From contig CATKZI010000005.1 of assembly GCA_949841365.1 (NCBI GenBank), positions 62,001 to 126,000 on the forward strand: DNA of 64,000 nt. Direction: 5' to 3'. The notes below the pieces were generated by a model. It did not search any database and was not told where the DNA came from. It worked only from the letters and a program-made list of their open reading frames with translations. Both the position numbers and the translations under genes were made by a program. Below are positions 9,185 to 19,249 of this stretch, piece after piece. Numbering within the stretch: the stretch's first letter is position 1; each line of letters opens with the position of its first letter. The stretch comes from an uncultured Candidatus Melainabacteria bacterium. Lineage in GTDB: Bacteria; Cyanobacteriota; Vampirovibrionia; Gastranaerophilales; Gastranaerophilaceae.

Positions 9185-11013
9185 TATTCTATAAAAATCT
9201 CCTCAATATTATGCGTAACCCCGCCCAAAGTGGTCGGATATATGTTTTTGAACTTGTCACGTATTGCGACAATTCTGATAGGCGAATAAATATAAATTAA
9301 AGGTTTTTCATCATACACTATCGCCTGATATTCATCATAATATTTCTTTCTGTCCTCAAATTTCGTTGCCAGCGCCCCTTGTGTATAAAGATAATCTATA
9401 CGGTTTTCAAACCCGTAGCGGCGGCTATTCTCATCACCTTCAAGTCGTTGATTAAATATATGCAAAGTTCCGTCAGAAAGCCAGACGTTTTTTCCGCCAT
9501 TCGGTTCAAGAGGTGAACCCGTAAACCCCATTATAACCATATCCCAATCAAGCGTTGACATAAGTTTATTGACAAGTGAATTAAATTCAATCGGTTTAAA
9601 ATTAACCTTCATGCCCAAATCCTCAAGGTCTTGTTTTACCATAACCCCGATTGCTTCACGTTCTGTGTTTCCCGCATTTGTATAAAGGTCAAATTCAACA
9701 TGATTTCCGAAACGGTCTAACAAATGTCCTGCTTTATCCCAATAAAATCCTGACTTTTTCAATAATTCGCGGGATTTATTAGTATCCTTATCATAAGGTT
9801 TCAAATTTTTGTTCAAGAAAATGGAATTTAAAGTTTCAGGCGTAAATAAAGGATATGCAAGCCCGTTTGCAATATTAAATACCATATTTTTTCTGTCTAT
9901 TGCATAATCCACTGCCTGTCTGAAATTTTTATCCTGAAACCAGAGTTGTTTTTTAGGGTCTACGTAATATTTTCCCTTGTCATTTTTACGGTTGTTCATG
10001 TTCATTGAAATATACATTGTACCCGTATCAGGACCGATATTGTAAACCGTAAAATCAGAGTGTTTTTCCATCTCCTTAAAACGCGCAACATTAGCTCCCT
10101 GTAAACTTATTTCATCAAGCTCTCCCCCCTCGAATTTCAAAACCTGATTGTTTATATCACCAACGATTAAGTAAACAAGTTTTTCAAGGTAAGGGAGTTT
10201 TTGCCCGTCTTTGTTTATAACGTAATAATTTGGATTTTTTTCAAACACAACACGCTGAGCAGGAACGTACTCTTTTAACTTAAATGCGCCCGAGGTTACA
10301 AATTCCTCAGGTCTTGTATTTGTAGATAAAAAGCCGTCAAAATATGCTTTACCGCGGTTTACAGCAGGTTCAAAAACATGTTTTGGCGCAATCGGTGAGG
10401 ATAACATTCTCAAAAACGGCGCAAAAGGTTTTGGCGTAACAAATTTCACCGTATAATCATCAATTTTTGTGACAGATGGTAATTTCCCGTCAATAATTAT
10501 CGAATCACGTGTTGAAGTGTTTCCAAACCCGCCAAGAATAATTTTATTCCACGTAAACACAACATCATCAGCCGTAATCGGTTTACCATCCGACCATTTA
10601 ATCCCGTGACGAAGGTTTACAATATATTCACAACCGTTAACGGTGAATGATTTTGCAAGTTTCGGAATAGTTTCGCCCGTAACGGGGTTTGTCGTCACAA
10701 GCCCGTCATACATAATCTCTGACATTGTAGACGAAATATTATCTTTTGAATTAAACGGATTGAAAGTTTTCGGACCTTCGCCAATTGTGGATGAAACAAA
10801 CTGCCCGCCGAATTTCCCGACAGGAACTTGCGACTGCAGGTAATCAACACCGTTAACGGTAACATTTTTTTCAATTCTGTAATCTGCAAAAACGAGTTCC
10901 TCTTTCGGTCTCAATTGAGGTGTATTTTCAGAAAAAATATCACGTCTTATACAAGCCTTACAAAGCCCAAAAATAAGTACCAAAACTATGATAACATACA
11001 TAACCCGTTTCAT
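9184..11013 (-). CDS. peptide ABC transporter substrate-binding protein (SBP family 5)
   Basis: 609 residues. A hydrophobic N-terminus (3-21) is followed by cysteines at about 18 and 21; the lipobox is not canonical, so it may be a lipoprotein or anchored by the helix. Family 5 features follow: NPFNSKDN, MYDGLVTTNPVTGE, LRHGIKWSDGKPITADDVVFTW near 135-155, and the second-lobe GVMVKQDLEDLGMKVNF. First gene of a four-gene operon (binding protein, OppB, OppC, MgtC-like). The ligand is probably a peptide, but this cannot be fixed from sequence. Confidence 0.92.
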   Translation of the reverse strand: MKRVMYVIIVLVLIFGLCKACIRRDIFSENTPQLRPKEELVFADYRIEKNVTVNGVDYLQSQVPVGKFGGQFVSSTIGEGPKTFNPFNSKDNISSTMSEIMYDGLVTTNPVTGETIPKLAKSFTVNGCEYIVNLRHGIKWSDGKPITADDVVFTWNKIILGGFGNTSTRDSIIIDGKLPSVTKIDDYTVKFVTPKPFAPFLRMLSSPIAPKHVFEPAVNRGKAYFDGFLSTNTRPEEFVTSGAFKLKEYVPAQRVVFEKNPNYYVINKDGQKLPYLEKLVYLIVGDINNQVLKFEGGELDEISLQGANVARFKEMEKHSDFTVYNIGPDTGTMYISMNMNNRKNDKGKYYVDPKKQLWFQDKNFRQAVDYAIDRKNMVFNIANGLAYPLFTPETLNSIFLNKNLKPYDKDTNKSRELLKKSGFYWDKAGHLLDRFGNHVEFDLYTNAGNTEREAIGVMVKQDLEDLGMKVNFKPIEFNSLVNKLMSTLDWDMVIMGFTGSPLEPNGGKNVWLSDGTLHIFNQRLEGDENSRRYGFENRIDYLYTQGALATKFEDRKKYYDEYQAIVYDEKPLIYIYSPIRIVAIRDKFKNIYPTTLGGVTHNIEEIFIE

Positions 11014-11073
11014 AGTTTTAGCATAACATAAATAAAATATTTAAGGACTAGCCAAGTGAATAAATATTAGTTT

Positions 11074-11790
11074 TTAATAATCCATTTCCCAGCCGTTATC
11101 TTGCAGTACCTTGAAACACATAGCTGCATCTGCTCCCATTAAAGAATTTCCTGAAGCTTGACACCTTGCTAAATCTGCTTTTGATTCAGATTCAGCTTTC
11201 TGAGTTTCACATGCTTCATCATCTCTTGCACAATTAATATCAGTATAAGCCCTTAATGAACCATCATTAAATAAACCTAATACAAATACATCCCTGCCCA
11301 AAATATTAGGAGCAGACTTGCCGTTTGTATCAAATGTAACATAAGTTAAAAAATCACCAGCATTCGCAAAAGCAACTGAATAATAACAAATACCTGCTCC
11401 GCTAGCTATAACATGGCATGTCGTACCTGTACTATAACCGGCAGAACCGCCTAAAAGATTTTTTGTTACAGAACCGCCGACGCAACTATCCATAGCTGCG
11501 CCACCTCCGGGATTACAAGTTTTAACAATTTTCATCTGATTTCTTATCAATGCATCAAGATCTTGATAACCTGAAATACCAGCTTCACGTAAATTTACTG
11601 CATTACGTTCCGTAATAGCAGATTCTGTTGCTTGTTGAAATTCATTATAAATCTTATGCAGCTGTGTCACATAAACTTTGCGCTGATGATTTTTAGTAAG
11701 TGTAGGCAAAGTCATTGCTGACACTACTCCAATAATACCAAGAGTAACCAAAACTTCTGCCAAAGTAAATGCTGTTTTTAATACTTTCAT
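11074..11790 (-). CDS. pilin-like protein with type IV prepilin signal
   Basis: 238 residues. The signal is MKVLKTA followed by [16 protein letters not shown], with the conserved glutamate at +5 of the mature protein. The residue before the cleavage point is alanine, not the usual glycine. One N-terminal helix leads into a Cys-rich globular part (CNPGGG, SCVGG, TTCHV, ICYY) and the ending NGWEMDY. A late FDTNGKSAPNILGRDVF segment is shared with the other pilin-like proteins here. Probably a minor pilin or pseudopilin. Single-gene unit with an AAGGAG ribosome site. Confidence 0.85.
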   Translation of the reverse strand: MKVLKTAFTLAEVLVTLGIIGVVSAMTLPTLTKNHQRKVYVTQLHKIYNEFQQATESAITERNAVNLREAGISGYQDLDALIRNQMKIVKTCNPGGGAAMDSCVGGSVTKNLLGGSAGYSTGTTCHVIASGAGICYYSVAFANAGDFLTYVTFDTNGKSAPNILGRDVFVLGLFNDGSLRAYTDINCARDDEACETQKAESESKADLARCQASGNSLMGADAAMCFKVLQDNGWEMDY

Positions 11791-11877
11791 ATTTAAACTC
11801 CTTTTAGAATATTATAATCACATTTTAATAAAAAATCAACCGAAAAATTAATTTTTCCTTAAGGAATTCAAATATTG

Positions 11878-11883
11878 TATAAT
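11878..11883 (+). promoter_or_regulatory. putative -10 element of the groES-groEL promoter
   Basis: TATAAT lies 42 bases before the groES ATG, leaving room for a short leader with the AAAGGAG ribosome site at 11913-11919. No good -35 is seen at the right distance (TTCCTT at best). No CIRCE inverted repeat is present upstream. Confidence 0.45.
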
Positions 11884-11925
11884 TTGTTTTATAATTTTAG
11901 AGTAGGAGAGAAAAGGAGAAAAAAT

Positions 11926-12210
11926 ATGTTAAAACCATTAGGCGACAGAATTGTTATTAAAGTTATTGAAGATACTGAACAAACTTCAGGCGGAATTTTT
12001 ATTCCCGACAGCGCTAAAGAAAAACCTCAAAAAGGTGAAGTAGTAGCAGTAGGTGAAGGTAAAATGAACGACAAAGGCGAAAGAGAGCCAATGGATGTTA
12101 AAGCAGGGGATGTAGTTCTTTATGCTAAATACGCAGGTACAGATATTAAAATGGACGGCGTAGAATATAAAATTCTATCAGTTAAAGATGCATTAGCAAT
12201 TATTCAATAA
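11926..12210 (+). CDS. groES: co-chaperonin GroES
   Basis: 94 residues, the normal GroES length, beginning [12 protein letters not shown]. It contains the mobile-loop region [22 protein letters not shown] and the ending VKDALAII. The ATG at 11926 is chosen because AAAGGAG precedes it and the family starts there; a longer in-frame extension upstream has no support. It forms the lid of the GroEL folding chamber. groEL follows 13 bases later in the same operon. Confidence 0.97.
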   Translation: MLKPLGDRIVIKVIEDTEQTSGGIFIPDSAKEKPQKGEVVAVGEGKMNDKGEREPMDVKAGDVVLYAKYAGTDIKMDGVEYKILSVKDALAIIQ

Positions 12211-12223
12211 GGAGACAAAATAA

Positions 12224-13867
<1,644 letters not shown>

Positions 13868-13887
13868 TCATCATTTCTAAATAAATA

Positions 13888-13919
13888 AAAAAAGACGGGA
13901 AATATTTCCCGTCTTTTTT
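13888..13919. terminator. intrinsic terminator after groEL
   Basis: A perfect 32-base palindrome centred on GGGAAATATTTCCC, flanked by A-run and T-run, so it can work in both directions. It is the natural end of groES-groEL. Confidence 0.92.
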
Positions 13920-14006
13920 ATTTGTTCTATTATTTAATTCTACAAATTTTACAAAAATTCTTAGCAATTATTCTTATAAGATTTTTAACAATTCTTAACA
14001 TTCTTA

Positions 14007-14034
14007 TTGACTTTTTGTGATAATCATTTAAGAT
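14007..14034 (+). promoter_or_regulatory. putative promoter of the 162-residue gene
   Basis: TTGACT (14007-14012), then 16 bases, then TAAGAT (14029-14034). The start codon of the gene at 14080 lies 45 bases downstream. Confidence 0.5.
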
Positions 14035-14079
14035 ATAAATATAAATCAAATTTTCACAAAAAAGAAATGGAAAAAACTC

Positions 14080-14568
14080 ATGAATTATGAAAAAATTATT
14101 TTAGAATTACTTTCAAGAGTTAAAGATTTGGAAGATGAAGTTAGAATCATCAAAGAAAAAACTTTAACTTTACCGACAAATGAGCCTACGCCAATATTAT
14201 TAAAATCGTACAAAAAAACAACTGACGAAATGATTATGTTATGCTATAAATTTGGCAAAAAAGCATTTGAAAACTCATCAACTCACATTGTTAAATATGC
14301 AAAAGAAGTAGCAATTTCTACAAATATGAACACAAGTTCTGCTTTTATGTATATTTATGTTGTAAAAAGCTTGCTCGAAGGAAACGTTTTCAAAAGAGCA
14401 ATTAACAGCAAAGCTTTAGATACATATCTTGAATTAATTAGCGAAGAATACGGAAAAAACGGTTTAACAAAAGCTCTTAATGCCACTAAACAACATATCG
14501 AATACCGTAAAAAATTCAACCACCCAATTGATTCAATCATAAAAATTTATAATAAATATAATAAGTAA
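14080..14568 (+). CDS. small soluble helical protein, unknown function
   Basis: 162 residues; I do not recognise the family. It begins with an amphipathic segment (about 1-25) that could form a coiled coil, then a helical body rich in Lys, Ala and Tyr. No signal peptide, no membrane helix and no clear catalytic motif. It stands alone between two strong terminators with its own promoter-like sequence. The ribosome site is poor (GGAAAAAACTC), so the start is fairly but not fully sure. Confidence 0.7.
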   Translation: MNYEKIILELLSRVKDLEDEVRIIKEKTLTLPTNEPTPILLKSYKKTTDEMIMLCYKFGKKAFENSSTHIVKYAKEVAISTNMNTSSAFMYIYVVKSLLEGNVFKRAINSKALDTYLELISEEYGKNGLTKALNATKQHIEYRKKFNHPIDSIIKIYNKYNK

Positions 14569-14621
14569 TACACTTATTCTTCTCTATTAGACCATGAACC
14601 GACCTTCTACAAACACCACAT

Positions 14622-14653
14622 AAACAAGGCGGGAAATATTTCCCGCCTTGTTT
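14622..14653. terminator. intrinsic terminator with GGGAAATATTTCCC core
   Basis: A perfect 32-base palindrome, AAACAAGGC plus the 14-base core plus its mirror. The T-run is short. The core is identical to that of the groEL terminator. Confidence 0.85.
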
Positions 14654-14658
14654 GTAAC

Positions 14659-14687
14659 TTGACAATCTATAAAAAATAAGAAATAAT
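14659..14687 (+). promoter_or_regulatory. promoter of the third pilin-like gene
   Basis: TTGACA (14659-14664), then 17 bases, then AATAAT (14682-14687). CGGAGGT at 14693-14699 is a good ribosome site for the ATG at 14710. This points to 14710 as the intended gene start although the frame is broken after it. Confidence 0.65.
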
Positions 14688-14728
14688 AGTTTCGGAGGTA
14701 TATATTATTATGAAAAAGCTCAGAATCG

Positions 14729-14738
14729 CCCCCCCCCC
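14729..14738 (+). repeat. C10 homopolymer tract at a reading-frame break
   Basis: Ten C residues lie six codons into the frame opened by the ATG at 14710. As written, that frame gives a 22-residue peptide ending at 14776. Eight or eleven C would join the ATG to the pilin frame without a stop. It is either a slippage (phase-variable) site or a base-count error. Confidence 0.85.
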
Positions 14739-14807
14739 AAGTGCTACGCACGTAGCCATGCCGAACAATATTGGTTAAGATTTTTAAAACATTGTCCGAA
14801 GTTAGGC

Positions 14808-15527
14808 TTGACCCGCCACATTGGGGATTGGAGAAATTTTAATGGTGGTTTCACATTAGCTGAGGTTCTTATAACATTAGGTATTATAGGAGTCGTTGCA
14901 TCTTTAACCATCCCCCAATTAATAGCTAATCATCAAAAAAAAGTTACAGTGGCAAAGTTAAAAAAAGCTTATTCACTTGCATCCCAAATTATAGAAAATG
15001 ATGAAATTTCAGTATGGGAATGGAATAACTGGGATAATGCCGAAACGATATTACGAGAACATTTTGTCCCCAAATTACAAGTAACACAGGTTTATCCGCC
15101 TGTCTCAGCATACAAACCCATGTGCGGAAACACTAAACAATATACCTGGCTTGGCGGTATTGGTATTGCTTCACCTTTTATTAACAGCACAGCTTCTATA
15201 AGACTAAATGACGGGACCTGTTTAGGTTTAAACCCAAATGACAATACACAATGGCAAGGTCTGAACAATTACAATTTCTTTATTGATATAAACGGTCCTC
15301 AAAAACCAAATATAGCAGGAATTGATCTTTTTATATTTTATATCAATTCTAAAGGCCAGTTACGCCCATATGGAGATAATTTTACTGATGAAGAAATAAA
15401 TACACCATCAACTAAATCTTGCGCCTATAAAAGAGGGATCAGAGACTTTGGCGGACGCAGTTGTGCAGCAAAAATAATTCGAGATGGCTGGGAAATAAAA
15501 GAGGATTACCCGTGGCGAAATAATTAA
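14808..15527 (+). CDS. pilin-like protein, start displaced by a C-tract frameshift
   Basis: From a weak TTG, 239 residues are open, with GG before [16 protein letters not shown] (prepilin cleavage after Gly, glutamate at +5). The body has a C-terminal domain with cysteines, an [17 protein letters not shown] segment shared with the other pilin-like proteins and a DGWEI ending. The TTG has no ribosome site. The good promoter and ribosome site lead to ATG 14710 in another frame, and the pilin frame is open from 14739 onward. So the true product is probably longer, with a leader of about 30 extra residues. The 3' end overlaps convergent cysK by four bases. Confidence 0.75.
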   Translation: MTRHIGDWRNFNGGFTLAEVLITLGIIGVVASLTIPQLIANHQKKVTVAKLKKAYSLASQIIENDEISVWEWNNWDNAETILREHFVPKLQVTQVYPPVSAYKPMCGNTKQYTWLGGIGIASPFINSTASIRLNDGTCLGLNPNDNTQWQGLNNYNFFIDINGPQKPNIAGIDLFIFYINSKGQLRPYGDNFTDEEINTPSTKSCAYKRGIRDFGGRSCAAKIIRDGWEIKEDYPWRNN

Positions 15528-16423
15528 AGAACACTCAAATATCTTTCACCGGTATCAGGTAAAATTGCGACAATAACTTTTCCCTCATACTTGTTGGAAT
15601 ATTCAATTGCAGCATACAATGCCGCACCTGATGAAATTCCGCAAAGAATTCCTTCTTGTGTTGCGGTTTTACGGGCAGTATCAATCGCATCATCATTTGA
15701 TACGGTAAAAATCTCATCAATTACATTCTTATCAAAGTTTTCCGGAACAAAATTTGCACCGATACCTTGAATTTTATGCGGTCCTGCCTGTCCCTTTGAA
15801 AGCAACGGAGATGATAAAGGTTCAACTGCAACTGCTTTAATATTTGGATTTTTCGCTTTTAAAACACGCGAAATACCCGAAATTGTTCCGCCCGTTCCGA
15901 CACCTGCAATTACAATATCAACTTTGCCGTCTGTACACTGCCATATTTCTTCGGCAGTAAACAGGTGAGATGCAGGATTTGCGGGATTTGAAAACTGCTG
16001 CGGGATAAAGGAATTTTCAATTTCTTTGTGAAGTTCATTTGCTTTATCAACAGCACCCTGCATACCTTTTGAACCTTCAGTCAAAACGAGTTCCGCACCG
16101 TAAGCCTTCAAAAGCTTTCTACGCTCCTCACTCATTGTCTCAGGCATAGTTAAAATCATACGATAACCTCTGACGGCACAAACCATCGCAAGTCCTATAC
16201 CTGTATTTCCGCTTGTAGGTTCGATTATAACTGTATCTTTGTTAATAAGACCCTTTTTTTCGGCATCCTCAATCATATTAAGAGCAGGTCGGTCTTTCAC
16301 TGAACCTGCGGGATTAAAACTTTCAACTTTCGCCAAAACAACTGATTTGCCGCCATTAAGTTTGTTTATTTTTACTAACGGAGTGTTTCCGATTAAATCC
16401 AATATATTTTCTGCAACTTTCAT
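15524..16423 (-). CDS. cysK: cysteine synthase (O-acetylserine sulfhydrylase)
   Basis: 299 residues, full length. PLP-dependent enzyme making cysteine from O-acetylserine and sulfide. The PLP lysine is in [12 protein letters not shown] (about residue 43). SGNTGIGLA (about 70-78) binds substrate, GTGGTISG (about 176-183) binds the PLP phosphate, and GISSGAA lies near the C-terminus. Start [19 protein letters not shown] is typical. Located downstream of the sigma/anti-sigma/Spy-like cluster but separated from it by a terminator. Confidence 0.96.
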   Translation of the reverse strand: MKVAENILDLIGNTPLVKINKLNGGKSVVLAKVESFNPAGSVKDRPALNMIEDAEKKGLINKDTVIIEPTSGNTGIGLAMVCAVRGYRMILTMPETMSEERRKLLKAYGAELVLTEGSKGMQGAVDKANELHKEIENSFIPQQFSNPANPASHLFTAEEIWQCTDGKVDIVIAGVGTGGTISGISRVLKAKNPNIKAVAVEPLSSPLLSKGQAGPHKIQGIGANFVPENFDKNVIDEIFTVSNDDAIDTARKTATQEGILCGISSGAALYAAIEYSNKYEGKVIVAILPDTGERYLSVL

Positions 16424-16437
16424 ATTTTAATATTAAA

Positions 16438-16464
16438 AAAGGGTTGATAAAAAATCAACCCTTT
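16438..16464 (-). terminator. terminator of the sigma/Spy-like operon
   Basis: AAAGGGTTGAT and ATCAACCCTTT pair perfectly around a five-base loop. A T-run follows on the minus strand. Confidence 0.85.
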
Positions 16465-16471
16465 ATAAGAA

Positions 16472-17032
16472 CTATTTTACTTCTGCCGGAGGAGGACATT
16501 CACATTCCGGGCGAGGTCCAAATTCACCTCTGTGCGGATGTTTTTTAAATTCTTTATCGAATTTTTTGCGTCCTTCTTCTTTCATTTTTTTCAATTCTTT
16601 CAACTGAGATTTTGTAAGAAGTGCTTCAAAGTTTTTCATATTTTCCATACGTAATCTGTGCATTTCATTTCTTAAAGCTCCGATTTCGCGTTTTAGTTGT
16701 TCAATTTTTTCATTTTGTGCTTGAACTGCAATTCTTGAACGTTTTACGGCTTCAATTTCAGCGCGTTTTTCTTTCATTTTATCCATCAGAGGTTTCATTT
16801 TTTCAAACCCCTGTTCACGAAGTTCTTTTGCTTTTGCTTTTTGTTCATCCGTAAGTTTCAAACGCTGTTCAAATTCAGCCTGACGTTGTTTAAAGTCAGG
16901 ACCTTTTTGAGGCGGTCTGTGGCAGTTACATTTTGCAGGCGGATTTACGGGAGTTTGTTTAACTTCCTCTGCCAATACTGCACTAGTTGAAGCTACAATA
17001 AGAGCACAAGCCACAATCAAAGTTTTTTTCAT
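16472..17032 (-). CDS. periplasmic Spy/CpxP/ZraP-like protein with metal-type ligands
   Basis: 186 residues. Signal peptide 1-21 (ends AVLA). The helical body has two LTxxQ motifs (LTDEQ at 60-64, LTKSQ at 139-143), the mark of the Spy/CpxP family. A coiled, charged region lies between. Possible metal ligands sit at both ends: C35, C37 and H38, then H165, H167, C177 and C179. Starts 14 bases after the ECF sigma gene, so it is in the same operon. It could be a periplasmic chaperone or, as in CnrX, a metal sensor for the sigma factor. Confidence 0.82.
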   Translation of the reverse strand: MKKTLIVACALIVASTSAVLAEEVKQTPVNPPAKCNCHRPPQKGPDFKQRQAEFEQRLKLTDEQKAKAKELREQGFEKMKPLMDKMKEKRAEIEAVKRSRIAVQAQNEKIEQLKREIGALRNEMHRLRMENMKNFEALLTKSQLKELKKMKEEGRKKFDKEFKKHPHRGEFGPRPECECPPPAEVK

Positions 17033-17046
17033 AAGTTACATCCTTT

Positions 17047-17538
17047 CTATAATAAATCTTGTAATTTTTCTGCTAACTCTTTTTTTGCGTTGTATAATCT
17101 TGATTTTACTGTTCCGAGCGGACATTTTAGTTTTTCTGCCGTTTCCTCGTATGTGCAACCGTAAATTTCACAGTACATAACAACTTCTTTGAACTTTGGT
17201 TTTAGAGAATTAATCGCGCTTATAATTCTTTTTTGCCTGTTGTTACTGATTAGAGTAAGTTCGGGCGTTTGTTTTTTATCTTTAATTGTTGTCAAAATTT
17301 CATCATCTTCTGCATTTCTATTTTTATATTGTGCTGATTTCAGATAATCTTTTGATACATTTTTTGCAATTGTACTTATCCAGCTCTTAAATGAGCCTTG
17401 CTCTTTGTATTTGTCTTTGTTTTTCCAAACTTTAACAAACACTTCTTGTTCAAGATCTTCATTTGTTTCTTTTGTAATCAGTCTTATAATATTTCTTACG
17501 TTGTTTTGGTTATTTTTTACTATCTCTTTAAAATCCAC
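17047..17538 (-). CDS. ECF-type RNA polymerase sigma factor
   Basis: 163 residues, normal for an ECF factor. Region 2 spans about 8-75 (EDLEQEVFVKVWKN; FKSWISTIAKNVSKDYLK binds the -10). Region 4 spans about 108-160 (YEETAEKLKCPLGTVKSRLYNAKKEL is the helix-turn-helix for the -35). The start is a GTG that overlaps the stop of the anti-sigma gene (TAGTG), so the two should be translated together. It should direct RNA polymerase to a small envelope or metal-stress regulon; targets unknown. Confidence 0.93.
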   Translation of the reverse strand: MDFKEIVKNNQNNVRNIIRLITKETNEDLEQEVFVKVWKNKDKYKEQGSFKSWISTIAKNVSKDYLKSAQYKNRNAEDDEILTTIKDKKQTPELTLISNNRQKRIISAINSLKPKFKEVVMYCEIYGCTYEETAEKLKCPLGTVKSRLYNAKKELAEKLQDLL

Positions 17539-17882
17539 TATTCCACCATTAACAAACCGTATGAATCTACGGGAAGTCCTAAGTCTTCTGCACTTAACGT
17601 ATTTCCGTATTTAATAACATCGGAAATATCCGTATTAAAATTTACTACACCCATTGTTGCTGTACTAAGCAAAATTGTAAGCATTGCACAGGCAATTTTT
17701 AACTTTGCCGTATTCTTGCGTTTGTTTATATAATACGGTTTTACTTCTTTCAACAGTTCTGAAACTTTATCCATAACTTCCTGTTCTTTTCTGCAATCTT
17801 CACAGGTTTCGATATGTTTTTTTAAAGTTTCTTCATCGCTGAAAGTAAATAATCCTTCATATTTACTGCATTTCTTATTCAT
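17538..17882 (-). CDS. membrane anti-sigma factor with zinc-binding HxxxCxxC
   Basis: 114 residues. The cytoplasmic N-domain has H23-x3-C27-x2-C30 and an extra C5, the zinc-binding anti-sigma pattern. One membrane helix lies at about 64-84, and an outer tail of about 30 residues has no clear motif. It should hold the following ECF sigma factor inactive at the membrane. The gene order is unusual: anti-sigma comes before sigma, and a Spy-like periplasmic protein follows. Confidence 0.85.
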   Translation of the reverse strand: MNKKCSKYEGLFTFSDEETLKKHIETCEDCRKEQEVMDKVSELLKEVKPYYINKRKNTAKLKIACAMLTILLSTATMGVVNFNTDISDVIKYGNTLSAEDLGLPVDSYGLLMVE

Positions 17883-17991
17883 TTTTTTTAACCTCTGTAC
17901 TATTATAACGAATGGAAAATAAAAAAGTTCATTTTTTTATTATACACTAGCAAAAAAAAATTTGTTTGTTTGTTATATAAAGCGGAAAACC

Positions 17992-18576
17992 ATGTCATTT
18001 AACAGTTTTATAAAAAATATATGCTCAAAATTGGGCAATAATAGCAAACCATTATATCCGATATTAGCCATTTCATGCGCAAACGGAATATTCCGCCCGA
18101 CATTTACAATGATGAAAAAAGGCGAAAATCCTGAAAGTAAGAAGTATGCCGCATTAAGAGAAGGGATTACGGAAGTCGTTGCAATGCCGACTTATTTTGT
18201 AACAGGTATTTTAGGGGCAAAATTAGGTGAAAAAATTGCCGTAAAAGCACATGAAGCAGATATTGCCAAAAGAATTAAAGCGGGAGAGGTAATCTCAGAA
18301 ACTGTTAAGCAGGAGATGAAAGCTTCGGCAATTAAAAAAGGGCAAGCAGGTTTGGGCTTGATTGCAATCTGTTTTGCTGCAGGTGTTGTAATTCCTGCCT
18401 TATGCTCAGTTGTTGTTACCCCTATCATGAAACATTTGGGCAAAAAAAATCAACAAAAACCTTTAGATATCAAAGAAAATGCAGTAACTCCACCTGCAAT
18501 AATACGCCCGACAACTCCAATTGCTCGTCCTACATTTAACAATTGGGCTTCCGGTATGAAAGTAGGTGGCGTATGA
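17992..18576 (+). CDS. small membrane protein of a local lineage-type group, unknown function
   Basis: 194 residues from the ATG at 17992; an upstream in-frame TTG at 17962 is less likely. Two hydrophobic segments (about 55-75 and 115-140). Its LREGITEVVAMPTYFVTGILG resembles RREGIREILSGPSAFLIPLGI of the 626-residue protein at 20761. The tail is proline-rich. Family not recognised. Its TGA overlaps the ATG of the next gene (ATGA), so the two are translationally coupled. Confidence 0.75.
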   Translation: MSFNSFIKNICSKLGNNSKPLYPILAISCANGIFRPTFTMMKKGENPESKKYAALREGITEVVAMPTYFVTGILGAKLGEKIAVKAHEADIAKRIKAGEVISETVKQEMKASAIKKGQAGLGLIAICFAAGVVIPALCSVVVTPIMKHLGKKNQQKPLDIKENAVTPPAIIRPTTPIARPTFNNWASGMKVGGV

Positions 18577-19205
18577 TTTCAGCAATTTCAAGAGTAATTA
18601 CAAACCCTACAGTTGTTAATATTGCACAAAATGCTGATGCGACAGTTACCTGCAAGACAACAGTAAACGCAATCGGCAGACCCGGATTTATTCTTATTGA
18701 TAATCATATTGATAAAGAAACTAAAAAATTTGCTTCGGTAAAAGAATTTTTATATCAGGCAACCTGCTTAGCCGTTTATATGGCGGTAATTGTTCCGATA
18801 TTTAAAAAAGGCGGATTTAAACTTGCAAAAGAAAAAATCTATAAAAATACTCAGGGCTTTGAACATTTTAAAAACTTCAAAGAATACTCCGCCTACAAAA
18901 AAATTGCAGACCTTGCCACAAAAAAAGAAAGACTAAGTGCACTTAACAGCTCTAAAACAAAATTCAGCGATGTATTAACAAAAGAATTGAAAAAAGATAA
19001 ACCAAATCATTTCGGTGACATAAAAGGCGCGGTTGAATTAAGCAACATTACAGGTTCTGTTGTCGGACTTGCAATCATTGCTCCTCAGGTAAGTCAGGCA
19101 CTTATACACCCTGCGATGCGACTTATCGGGCTTGAAAAACCTGAAAAAGTTGAAATTAAAGACGAGCATGAAGCCAAACAAGAAGAAAAAGATGATGATG
19201 ACTAA
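18573..19205 (+). CDS. small membrane protein coupled to the preceding gene, unknown function
   Basis: 210 residues from the ATG that overlaps the upstream stop; an earlier in-frame start is not needed. Begins MISAIS, like the GH13-like protein at 54135 (MISAIN). Has RPGFILIDNHIDKETKKFASVKEFLYQA and two hydrophobic stretches (about 65-85 and 160-185). The end is very acidic (EEKDDDD). No known family recognised. It is the last gene of a two-gene unit closed by a terminator. Confidence 0.75.
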   Translation: MISAISRVITNPTVVNIAQNADATVTCKTTVNAIGRPGFILIDNHIDKETKKFASVKEFLYQATCLAVYMAVIVPIFKKGGFKLAKEKIYKNTQGFEHFKNFKEYSAYKKIADLATKKERLSALNSSKTKFSDVLTKELKKDKPNHFGDIKGAVELSNITGSVVGLAIIAPQVSQALIHPAMRLIGLEKPEKVEIKDEHEAKQEEKDDDD

Positions 19206-19223
19206 ATAACACAGGATATTAAA

Positions 19224-19249
19224 AAAAGGACTCTTACAAGAGTCCTTTT
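19224..19249. terminator. terminator after the coupled membrane-protein pair
   Basis: AAAAGGACTCTT (19224-19235) pairs with AAGAGTCCTTTT (19238-19249). It overlaps the last codons of the convergent trmFO and may serve both directions. Confidence 0.8.

Noticed and set aside
11875-11925. Upstream extension of groES
   Set aside because: GroES begins at LKPLGDR; the ribosome site AAAGGAG and a -10 element lie within the extension.
11791-11925. CIRCE element for HrcA control of groESL
   Set aside because: No TTAGCACTC-N9-GAGTGCTAA-like inverted repeat is present.
13888-14653. Palindromes as ends of a small mobile element around the 162-residue gene
   Set aside because: Only the 14-base cores match; outer stems differ, there is no target duplication, and each works as a terminator in its place.
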